Below are positions 1-5,387 of a stretch of 5,903 bases of DNA, piece by piece. Within the stretch, counting starts at the first letter, position 1, and every line of letters begins with the position of its first letter. The translations under genes were made by a program, and so were the position numbers. Source of the DNA: Chromatiales bacterium (GTDB taxonomy: Bacteria; Pseudomonadota; Gammaproteobacteria; SZUA-140); the NCBI GenBank assembly GCA_031285245.1, contig JAITWN010000177.1, positions 1 to 5,903 of the forward strand. Reading direction: 5' to 3'. Below the pieces are notes generated by a model. It saw nothing but the letters and a program-made list of their open reading frames with translations. It did no database searches and was not told the origin of the DNA.

Positions 1-45
1 TGTGAGCATGCGCCTGTCTTCTTCACTCAGCACCGGCACTGTCAC
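1..45 (-). CDS. 5' end of an unidentified minus-strand gene (partial)
   Basis: Reading leftward from 45 there is a GTG start followed by 15 open codons running off the window edge, giving M(V)TVPVLSEEDRRMLT. A strong Shine-Dalgarno GGAGG (complement of 52-56) sits 6 nt before the GTG. An in-frame TAA a few codons upstream prevents a longer N-terminus, and a second GTG at 39 is a possible alternative. The gene diverges from trmL. The N-terminus is acidic and Arg-rich after a short hydrophobic start and shows no signal peptide. I do not recognise the product, because 15 residues are too few. The call rests on the RBS-start geometry, so it is moderate only. Confidence 0.5.
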   Translation of the reverse strand, partial: MTVPVLSEEDRRMLT

Positions 46-80
46 TTCAAACCTCCAGCCAAATTATTCGAATAAATCCG
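46..80. promoter_or_regulatory. 35 bp divergent intergenic region with a 12 bp perfect palindrome
   Basis: The whole space between the two divergent start codons is 35 bp. It contains TTATTCGAATAA (64-75), which equals its own reverse complement. On the minus strand, AATAAT (68 down to 63) matches 5 of 6 bases of a sigma70 -10 box and would place a transcript start just before the GGAGG of the leftward gene. On the plus strand AATAAA (71-76), or the overlapping TATTCG, could serve trmL, giving almost no 5' leader. No Shine-Dalgarno is visible before the trmL ATG. Promoter positions are inference; the palindrome is directly seen. Confidence 0.35.
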
Positions 81-548
81 ATGGTTCACGTCGTGCTGCT
101 GCATCCCGAGATCCCCGCCAACACCGGCAACATTATACGCTTGTGTGCCAACACCGGCAGCGCGCTGCACCTCATCACGCCGCTCGGCTTCGAACTCAAT
201 GATGCGAAACTAAGACGCGCGGGCCTTGATTACCACGAATACGCGCGCGTGCAGGTTCATGATGATCTCGATGCGTGTTTGACGCAGATCGCGCCTCATC
301 GCGTCTATGCCTGTACGACGCGCGGAGAGGCACGCCATAGTGATCCGCACTATGCGCCAGGAGATGCGTTTCTGTTCGGCTGTGAAACCCGCGGCCTGCC
401 TGCTGAACTGATCGCTGCACTGCCCGCAGCACAACGCCTGCGTATTCCGATGGTCGCAGGCAGCCGCAGCATCAATCTCTCTAACGCGGTCGCCATCATG
501 GTGTATGAGGCATGGCGGCAGCAAAATTTCGCCACGCCAATGCGTTGA
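81..548 (+). CDS. trmL: tRNA (cytidine/uridine-34 2'-O)-methyltransferase TrmL
   Basis: A 155-residue SPOUT-class (SpoU family) methyltransferase. In this family TrmL uses S-adenosylmethionine to methylate the 2'-OH of wobble base 34 in tRNA-Leu isoacceptors; it is cytosolic and acts as a dimer. All three family motifs are intact: PEIPANTGNIIRLCANTG at residues 9-26, FGCETRGLP at 99-107 (E. coli has FGPETRGLP) and RIPMVAGSRSINLSNAV at 121-137, which builds the C-terminal trefoil-knot cofactor site. Length matches the roughly 155-157 residues usual for TrmL, which lacks the extra RNA-binding domain of larger SpoU enzymes. The ATG at 81 gives the expected N-terminus, but no clear Shine-Dalgarno precedes it (AATAAATCCG), so translation may be leaderless or from a very short leader. 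It converges on lysA, the stops being 15 bp apart with no obvious terminator. Confidence 0.96.
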   Translation: MVHVVLLHPEIPANTGNIIRLCANTGSALHLITPLGFELNDAKLRRAGLDYHEYARVQVHDDLDACLTQIAPHRVYACTTRGEARHSDPHYAPGDAFLFGCETRGLPAELIAALPAAQRLRIPMVAGSRSINLSNAVAIMVYEAWRQQNFATPMR

Positions 549-563
549 GCACAGTGCAACCGA

Positions 564-1814
564 TCAGGCCGGCAACAGACGTTCGTCGCAAAACAAGCTG
601 CGTGGCGTTTCGCGCTCGCGGATCAGATGCATACGGTCACCATCGACCATCACTTCCGCCGCACGCGGACGCGAATTGTAGTTGGAACTCATCGAGAAAC
701 CATACGCGCCCGCAGAGCGCACTGCGAGCAGATCGCCTTCGCGCAACGCGAGTTCACGTTCTTTGCCGAGAAAATCACCGGTTTCACACACCGGCCCGAC
801 TATATCCCAAGGCATAGCGACCACATCTTCGCGCGCCTGTACCGGCACGATGTCATGCCAGGCCTGATAGAGCGAAGGTCGCACAAGATCGTTCATGCCG
901 GCATCGACGATAGCGAAGTTACGCTCTTCACTAGGCTTGAGGTACTCGACACGGGTAAGCAGGATGCCGGCATTGGCAGCAATAGCACGTCCCGGTTCGA
1001 TCAGCACACGATAGTTGCGCTCACTGAGCCGTTCGCGCAACGCACGCGCATACTCCGCAGGCAACGGCGGCGTCTCACCGCGATAACGCACACCGAGACC
1101 ACCACCGAGATTGAGATGCGTGATAGTCACACCTTGCGCAGCGAGACGATCGACGAGCGCGAGCAAACGATCGAGCGCATCGACGAATGGCGCTGCGGAA
1201 ACAAGCTGCGAACCGATGTGACAATCGAGCCCGAGCAGATTCAGATGCGCCATGCCCGCAGCATGAAAAATGAGCGCTTCGGCTTCGGCAATCGGAATGC
1301 CGAATTTATTTTGCTTTAGACCAGTAGAGATGTACGGATGCGTGAGCGCATCGACATCAGGATTCACGCGCAGCGACACCGACGCGCGCACGCCCATGGT
1401 GCTGGCGATCTGCGCGATGCGCATCAGCTCAGCCTGCGATTCGACGTTGAAGCACTGAATGCCGGCGGTGAGCGCGGCTTGAATTTCAGCATGCGATTTG
1501 CCGACGCCGGAAAAAACCGTCCGCGCCGCAGAGCCGCCAGCAGCGAGCACGCGCTCAAGCTCGCCTCCCGACACGATGTCAAAACCCGAGCCCAGACGCG
1601 CGAGCACATTCAGCACCGCGATATTGGAGCAAGCTTTGACCGCGAAGCAGACCTGATGATCAAGACCAGTGAAAGCTTCATCGAAAGCGCGCCAGTGACG
1701 CTCGAGTGTCGCACGGGAATAGACGTAACACGGCGTGCCATAAGCATCGGCGATCGCCCGCAGATCCAGCGCTTCGGCGTGCAGCACGCCGTTTTTGATC
1801 ATGAAGCCATCCAT
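564..1814 (-). CDS. lysA: Diaminopimelate decarboxylase
   Basis: A 416-residue fold-III PLP enzyme that decarboxylates meso-diaminopimelate to L-lysine, the last step of the DAP pathway in the cytosol. Visible motifs: FAVKACSN with the PLP-binding Lys60, HIGSQ, the glycine-rich LNLGGGLGVRY, EPGRAI (phosphate/PLP contacts), then CETGDFLG with the catalytic Cys and Glu contributed across the dimer, and GAYGFSMSSNYNSRPR with the PLP-contacting Tyr. The frame is open further upstream (to 2180), but ATG 1814 is chosen: it gives the Pseudomonas-like N-terminus MDGF..NGxLHAE, has GGGAG 7 nt upstream, and overlaps the lptM stop as TGATG. An ATG four codons later (1802) is less likely. This overlap implies translational coupling to lptM. 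No dapF follows; the gene runs into convergent trmL instead. Confidence 0.97.
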   Translation of the reverse strand: MDGFMIKNGVLHAEALDLRAIADAYGTPCYVYSRATLERHWRAFDEAFTGLDHQVCFAVKACSNIAVLNVLARLGSGFDIVSGGELERVLAAGGSAARTVFSGVGKSHAEIQAALTAGIQCFNVESQAELMRIAQIASTMGVRASVSLRVNPDVDALTHPYISTGLKQNKFGIPIAEAEALIFHAAGMAHLNLLGLDCHIGSQLVSAAPFVDALDRLLALVDRLAAQGVTITHLNLGGGLGVRYRGETPPLPAEYARALRERLSERNYRVLIEPGRAIAANAGILLTRVEYLKPSEERNFAIVDAGMNDLVRPSLYQAWHDIVPVQAREDVVAMPWDIVGPVCETGDFLGKERELALREGDLLAVRSAGAYGFSMSSNYNSRPRAAEVMVDGDRMHLIRERETPRSLFCDERLLPA

Positions 1815-1981
1815 CAGGGCGCTCCCGCTCCGTTGGTATTGGTATTGGAATCGGGCGTATTCGGTGCATCGGGCAGGTAGAGCTCGCCCTTCTGCCCGCA
1901 GGCGGTGAGCATCAGGCAGCAGATGAGCGCCGCCAGCAAAACCGCCATGCGGCAGACGGAAAAATACGGGATATTCGACAC
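1814..1981 (-). CDS. lptM: Small LPS-transport assembly lipoprotein LptM (YifL/LppL family)
   Basis: A tiny lipoprotein gene in a different frame from lysA, ending in a TGA that shares its last base with the lysA ATG (TGATG). From the internal ATG at 1948 the product is 44 residues; from the GTG at 1981 it is 55. Both contain a hydrophobic segment, a lipobox LTAC, and right after the lipidated Cys the family hallmark CGQKGELYLPD (E. coli CGLKGPLYFP, Pseudomonas CGQKGPLYLPD). The tail is short, hydrophilic and Asn/Thr/Pro-rich. I prefer the GTG start because it adds an Arg before the hydrophobic core, expected of a signal peptide, and a weak GGA lies 9 nt upstream; the ATG form has no n-region charge and no Shine-Dalgarno. 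Known role in E. coli: assists disulfide maturation of the outer-membrane LPS translocon LptD. The lptM-lysA order matches Pseudomonas. Confidence 0.88.
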   Translation of the reverse strand: MSNIPYFSVCRMAVLLAALICCLMLTACGQKGELYLPDAPNTPDSNTNTNGAGAP

Positions 1982-2033
1982 AGTGTTTGATCCAGCGATG
2001 ATGGGACGCGGGGAGTCCGCGAAAACGGATCAC

Positions 2034-2041
2034 AGTATAAT
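2034..2041. promoter_or_regulatory. Overlapping back-to-back -10 elements of the lptM-lysA / carboxylesterase divergent promoter
   Basis: In the 89 bp between lptM and the carboxylesterase gene, the plus strand has a perfect TATAAT (2036-2041), placing a transcript start near 2048 and a leader of about 23 nt before ATG 2071. On the minus strand the same bases read TATACT (2039 down to 2034), 5 of 6 to consensus, placing a start near 2027 and a leader of about 46 nt before GTG 1981. Neither side has a good -35 box at 16-18 bp (minus-strand TTCGCC at 18 bp is the best candidate). The geometry is that of a bidirectional promoter with a shared -10 region. Boxes are seen; activity is inferred. Confidence 0.5.
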
Positions 2042-2070
2042 CACTTCGAATCTCACAGGCGAACATCATC

Positions 2071-2778
2071 ATGCATGCAACAGACTTCCCCGGCGTCTTG
2101 ATTGAACCCCAGACTCCCGCCAACGCCGCCATCATCTGGCTGCATGGTCTTGGTGCCGATGGCCACGACTTCGAGCCCATCGTGCCCTATCTGCAATTAC
2201 CTGCTGCACTCGCCGTGCGCTTCTTTTTCCCGCACGCGCCGCAGCGCGCCATCACTATCAACAACGGCATGCGCATGCGCGCGTGGTACGACATCAGCGG
2301 CAGCGAATTACAACGCCGGGAAGATGAAGCCGGCGTGCGCGAATCGAGCGCGGCTCTGCATCGCATGATTGATGCGCAAATCGCGCGTGGCATTTCCGCA
2401 GAGCGCATCGTGCTCGCCGGATTCTCCCAAGGCGGAGCAATAGCGCTGCACGCTGGCCTGAGATATCCTGCGCGGCTCGCGGGCATCGCCGCGCTTTCCA
2501 CTTATCTGCCGCTGCCTGGCACGGTGGCCAAGGAGGCACACGCGGCAAATCGCGACATCCCTATCCTGATGGTGCATGGCAGTGTCGATACCATCATCCC
2601 GCTCAGTCTGGCCGAGCGTTCAGCGCAGAGCCTACGCGCCCTCGGCTATGACGTCGAATGGCAGGTTTATGCCATGGCCCATACCGTTTCGAACGAAGAA
2701 ATCACGCTGATCTCATCCTGGCTATCTCGCCTTCTCCTCCCCACCTCAGCTTCTGCGCCAGAAAATCCACTTTTTTAG
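2071..2778 (+). CDS. Carboxylesterase, EstB/YpfH-type alpha/beta hydrolase
   Basis: A 235-residue member of the phospholipase/carboxylesterase family (Abhydrolase_2; Pseudomonas carboxylesterase II, E. coli YpfH, eukaryotic acyl-protein thioesterases). Such enzymes hydrolyse short-chain carboxyl esters in the cytosol; the natural bacterial substrate is usually unknown. Visible features: the oxyanion region WLHGLGADGHDF (23-34), FFFPHAPQRAITINNGMRMRAWYD (51-74), nucleophile elbow GFSQGG with Ser119, the acid loop HGSVDTIIP with Asp173, and the catalytic His204 in AMAHTVSNEEI. The triad is therefore complete. The usual PMGH before the His has become AMAH. Length is slightly above the usual 215-225 because of a Ser/Ala/Pro-rich tail. 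No signal peptide. The RBS is weak (CAGGCG about 10 nt upstream). It diverges from lptM-lysA through a shared promoter region. Confidence 0.92.
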   Translation: MHATDFPGVLIEPQTPANAAIIWLHGLGADGHDFEPIVPYLQLPAALAVRFFFPHAPQRAITINNGMRMRAWYDISGSELQRREDEAGVRESSAALHRMIDAQIARGISAERIVLAGFSQGGAIALHAGLRYPARLAGIAALSTYLPLPGTVAKEAHAANRDIPILMVHGSVDTIIPLSLAERSAQSLRALGYDVEWQVYAMAHTVSNEEITLISSWLSRLLLPTSASAPENPLF

Positions 2779-2904
2779 ATTATTCAAAACGCTGTCAACG
2801 CATACAGGGAAGGGAAAACACCACGCTGACGCTTCAGCCTCAGCCTCAGATGCCGTTACAACTGCTAGTAAATAACTAGCCCCGGCGACAGCAGAGGAGC
2901 ACCG
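2779..2904 (+). other. 126 bp spacer before the CNB-rhodanese gene
   Basis: There is no coding potential that I can support. It begins with the T-run that belongs to the end of the esterase gene (2771-2776), and no GC stem precedes that run, so it is not a canonical intrinsic terminator. A short hairpin GCTGA-CGCT-TCAGC (2825-2838) overlaps a small CAGCCT tandem repeat (two copies plus CAG, 2835-2849). A perfect inverted repeat lies at 2864-2880. The spacer ends with a strong Shine-Dalgarno AGAGGAG (2893-2899), 5 nt before ATG 2905. I find no convincing sigma70 promoter, so read-through from the esterase gene or another sigma factor is possible. Confidence 0.5.
2864..2880. repeat. Perfect inverted repeat GCTAGT-AAATA-ACTAGC upstream of the CNB-rhodanese gene
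   Basis: Two perfect 6 bp arms are separated by a 5 bp AT spacer; the match stops at the next base on either side. It lies 12 bp before the AGAGGAG ribosome binding site of the 2905 gene. The size and AT-rich centre suit a dimeric regulator's operator. The alternative is a weak RNA hairpin in the leader. Function is inferred from position only. Confidence 0.4.
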
Positions 2905-4098
2905 ATGGCCGTCACACAACCTGCCGTCGATAAGAATCTTTTTAATTTCAATGAGCTGTCTCCACTTAACCAGTTGACACCGACCGCCATCGAGGCACTG
3001 ATGGCGTATGCCCGCGTGGAACGCATCCCCCCGGGACGGCGGTTGTTCAACATGGGCGAAAGCGACGGTGAGGCCGTATTCCTGCTCTCCGGCCAGCTCG
3101 CTTTGATCGCAGACGGACCCACCGGAGTGCTCAAAGCCGCCGCACCGGAAGCGCGCAGCGCAATCGCCGATCATCAGCCTCGTCGCCATACCGCGATTGC
3201 ACACACCAGTGCGACGATTCTGTCCATCAACGCGGCGGTGCTCGACAACCTGCTCAAAAACGCCGAGAACCCCGCTGGGGCATCATTCGCCGCTCAGCGG
3301 TCTGATCATTCCGGCGATATGTCTAAGACCGGTACCAAGGTCGACGTTCAAATCAATGCAGGGCCGCTCGTACTCGCGCCAACTGCTGAAGTCGAAAACA
3401 CTGACGAACAGGCCTCAAACATCGCTGCCCAAGCTATTTCAGCACCAACGCAGAACCAGACTTCAATGGCGGGCGCATTGCCGCCCTCGCCCCTCTTCGA
3501 GGGCCTGCCATCAGCGCATCTTCAGATGCTGAAACAGCGCTTGGAACGCATCGAGATTCGCCGTGGCGAAACCGTCGCCAAAGCTGGTGAGCACGCCCAT
3601 CACTTTCACGTGATCGAATCCGGTCGGCTCAATCTGAGCAGACGTCGCAGGCACGGCAGCGATGTCGAACTAACGCCGGGCGACAGCTTCGGTGAAGACC
3701 TGCTCGTTGTCAGTCGGGCACATGATGCGACGGTCATCGCAAGCGAAGACAGCGTCCTGCTGCGTCTGCCGCGCCCTGAATTCCTCGCATTGATAGCTCA
3801 CCATCACATGAAGTGGATCAGTGCTCGTGAGCTGACCGCGCTACTACAAGACAATCGCTGGTTGGTGCTAGATGTGCGTCATTCTGCCGCTTATCGCCGC
3901 CACCATCTACACGGCAGCATCAATCTTCCGCTCGCGCTGCTGACCGGCGCGCTGCGTGCGCTCGATCCGGAAAAACGATACGTGCTTTGTTGCGACAGTC
4001 CGCAGCAATTAGCCACCGCCATATTTCTGCTCGCGCGTCACGGTATCAAAGCACGCGCACTCAGCGATAGCGTCAAGGCGGCACTAAGCGTCAATTAA
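2905..4098 (+). CDS. Two cyclic-nucleotide-binding-like domains fused to a rhodanese-like domain
   Basis: A 397-residue protein without signal peptide or membrane segments, hence cytosolic. Residues about 13-118 form a CNB-like jelly roll (LSPLNQLTP helix, IPPGRRLFNMGESDG, VFLLSGQLAL, then PRRHTAIA). Residues 119-195 are an Ala/Gln/Thr-rich linker. Residues about 196-300 are a second CNB (SPLFEGLPSAHL, IRRGETVAKAGEHA, FHVIESGRLNL, GDSFGEDLL, ATVIASEDSVLLRL). Residues about 305-397 are rhodanese-like (LVLDVRHSAAYRRHHLHGSINLPL, then VLCCDSPQQLATAIFLLARHGI). CNB domains bind cAMP or cGMP; rhodaneses carry a persulfide on a loop Cys, here probably Cys363. Several key residues are altered: domain 1 lacks FGE, domain 2 has His in place of the PRxAT Arg, the loop Arg of the rhodanese is Gln368, and the C-terminal GG is lost. 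It has a strong RBS, AGAGGAG. It is followed after 7 nt by an EAL-HDOD gene, so a shared signalling role is likely. No helix-turn-helix is visible, so it is not a CRP-type DNA binder. Confidence 0.88.
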   Translation: MAVTQPAVDKNLFNFNELSPLNQLTPTAIEALMAYARVERIPPGRRLFNMGESDGEAVFLLSGQLALIADGPTGVLKAAAPEARSAIADHQPRRHTAIAHTSATILSINAAVLDNLLKNAENPAGASFAAQRSDHSGDMSKTGTKVDVQINAGPLVLAPTAEVENTDEQASNIAAQAISAPTQNQTSMAGALPPSPLFEGLPSAHLQMLKQRLERIEIRRGETVAKAGEHAHHFHVIESGRLNLSRRRRHGSDVELTPGDSFGEDLLVVSRAHDATVIASEDSVLLRLPRPEFLALIAHHHMKWISARELTALLQDNRWLVLDVRHSAAYRRHHLHGSINLPLALLTGALRALDPEKRYVLCCDSPQQLATAIFLLARHGIKARALSDSVKAALSVN

Positions 4099-4105
4099 AT
4101 AATAC

Positions 4106-5371
4106 ATGGCTAGGGAGTTCTATATAGGTCGGCAGGAGATATTCGATTCGCGTAGAACCGTGGTCGGATATGAACTGCTCTATCGCCAGCGCGAAAACTC
4201 CCTGCAGGCAGATGCCGTCAATGGGGATCAGGCGACATCGCACGTCCTCATGCATAGCTTCTGGGAGCTTGGCCTTGGCGCCGTGGTCGGCAACCACATG
4301 GCGTTCGTCAATCTCACGCGCAACTTCCTCCTCAATCCGGATCTGTTGCCGCCACCGAGTTCGCAGCTCGTGCTTGAAATCCTCGAAGATATCGTCATCG
4401 ATGACACAATCATTGCTACGGTCCGCGATCTGAAATCACGCGGCTATCTCATAGCGCTCGATGATTTTATTTATCGCGATGAATTCAAACCACTGCTTGA
4501 AATCTCTGACATCGTCAAAATCGATATCCAGCTGGTGAGCGGCGACTTACTGCGCGAATACATTCAACTGCTGCGACCTTACCGGCTCAAGCTTCTCGCG
4601 GAAAAAGTGGAAACGCCGGAAACCTTCGAAGAGTGCGGGCGGCTCGGTTTTGATTATTACCAGGGCTATTTTCTCTGCCGGCCGCATGTGCTGAGCGCCC
4701 GTCGTCTTCCCGCCAACCGGATCAATGCGCTGCGCATGATGGCACAGCTGCAAGAGCCAGAGCTCAATATCAAGGCAATTGAAGAAATCATTTCACAGGA
4801 TCCAACGCTCAGTTATCGATTGCTGCGTCATATGCAATCCGCGCACATTGGTCTGCGCAAAAAAGTGCAATCGATCCGCCACGCCATCGTCTATGTAGGT
4901 GAGATCGAGCTGCGGCGCTGGGCTATTCTGATTGCACTCGCCGGGATCGATGACAATCCCGAAGCCTTGATCACGACGTCTCTGATCCGCGCGCGCATGT
5001 GCGAACTCATCAGTGGGCGCCACAACCCAAAAAGCAAAGCATCCTCATTCATGATGGGGCTTTTTTCCACACTGGATGCAATGCTCGATCAGCCACTTGG
5101 CAGCGTGCTCGAAAAATTGCCACTGTCGCCAGAGATCAATGATGCGCTGTTGCATCACACGGGCAATCTGGCGCAAACGCTGAATCTCGTGCTCGCCTAC
5201 GAACGCGGCGACTGGGATGCCATCGAAGCCTTCGGCAATGTGGACGACATTGCCGACATTTATCTGGAAGCCCTTACATGGGCCAGGGAAACCATACAGG
5301 ACGTAAATCGCGATACCAGAGTTGCGAAATCCGCATCCAACTCCGACTCCATTCCCGCCCGCCGCAGATAG
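4106..5371 (+). CDS. EAL-HDOD signalling protein (YuxH/CdgJ-type architecture)
   Basis: A 421-residue cytosolic protein. Residues 5-193 are an EAL domain (c-di-GMP phosphodiesterase fold): YELLYR (Glu23), FVNLTRNF (Asn69), LVLEILED (Glu91), IALDDF (Asp119, Asp120), IVKID (Lys138), AEKVE (Glu166) and YYQGYFLCRP (Gln186). All metal and catalytic positions seem kept, but EAL is ELL and the loop-6 DDFGTG is DDFIYRDEF, as is usual in this subfamily, so activity is uncertain. Residues about 196-390 are an HDOD domain (ISQDPTLSYRLLRHM, SIRHAIVYVGEIELRRW), a non-catalytic relative of HD phosphohydrolases used as a signalling output. The tail is Ser/Arg-rich. The ATG gives the family N-terminus (FYIGRQEIFD) but lacks an upstream Shine-Dalgarno; an AGGGAG lies inside codons 3-4. 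With a 7 nt gap to the CNB-rhodanese gene, translation is probably by coupling or reinitiation. Confidence 0.93.
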   Translation: MAREFYIGRQEIFDSRRTVVGYELLYRQRENSLQADAVNGDQATSHVLMHSFWELGLGAVVGNHMAFVNLTRNFLLNPDLLPPPSSQLVLEILEDIVIDDTIIATVRDLKSRGYLIALDDFIYRDEFKPLLEISDIVKIDIQLVSGDLLREYIQLLRPYRLKLLAEKVETPETFEECGRLGFDYYQGYFLCRPHVLSARRLPANRINALRMMAQLQEPELNIKAIEEIISQDPTLSYRLLRHMQSAHIGLRKKVQSIRHAIVYVGEIELRRWAILIALAGIDDNPEALITTSLIRARMCELISGRHNPKSKASSFMMGLFSTLDAMLDQPLGSVLEKLPLSPEINDALLHHTGNLAQTLNLVLAYERGDWDAIEAFGNVDDIADIYLEALTWARETIQDVNRDTRVAKSASNSDSIPARRR

Positions 5372-5387
5372 TGTAAGATGGCCGCTC

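Noticed and set aside
2..202. A 66-codon plus-strand frame overlapping the start of trmL
   Set aside because: Ser/Arg/His-rich, overlaps trmL in another frame, and its 5' part coincides with the better-supported leftward GTG start and Shine-Dalgarno.
627..1319. A 230-codon plus-strand open frame antisense to lysA
   Set aside because: It lies wholly within the strongly supported lysA gene, the product is unusually rich in Arg, Thr and His with no recognisable motif, and no Shine-Dalgarno precedes it. It is a frame shadow of a GC-biased gene.
1338..1880. A 180-codon plus-strand open frame opposite the start of lysA and lptM
   Set aside because: Arg/Ala/His-rich composition and full overlap with two motif-supported genes on the other strand. 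No family features.
1815..2180. A longer lysA starting near 2180
   Set aside because: The extension would run through lptM in another frame and into the esterase gene antisense, and has no lysA homology. ATG 1814 has a good RBS and the expected N-terminus.
2764..2780. T-run at the end of the esterase gene as an intrinsic terminator
   Set aside because: No GC-rich stem precedes the T-run, and the run encodes the last Phe and the stop codon.
2905..4098. The CNB-rhodanese protein as a CRP/FNR transcription factor
   Set aside because: No helix-turn-helix segment follows either CNB domain; the C-terminus is a rhodanese fold.
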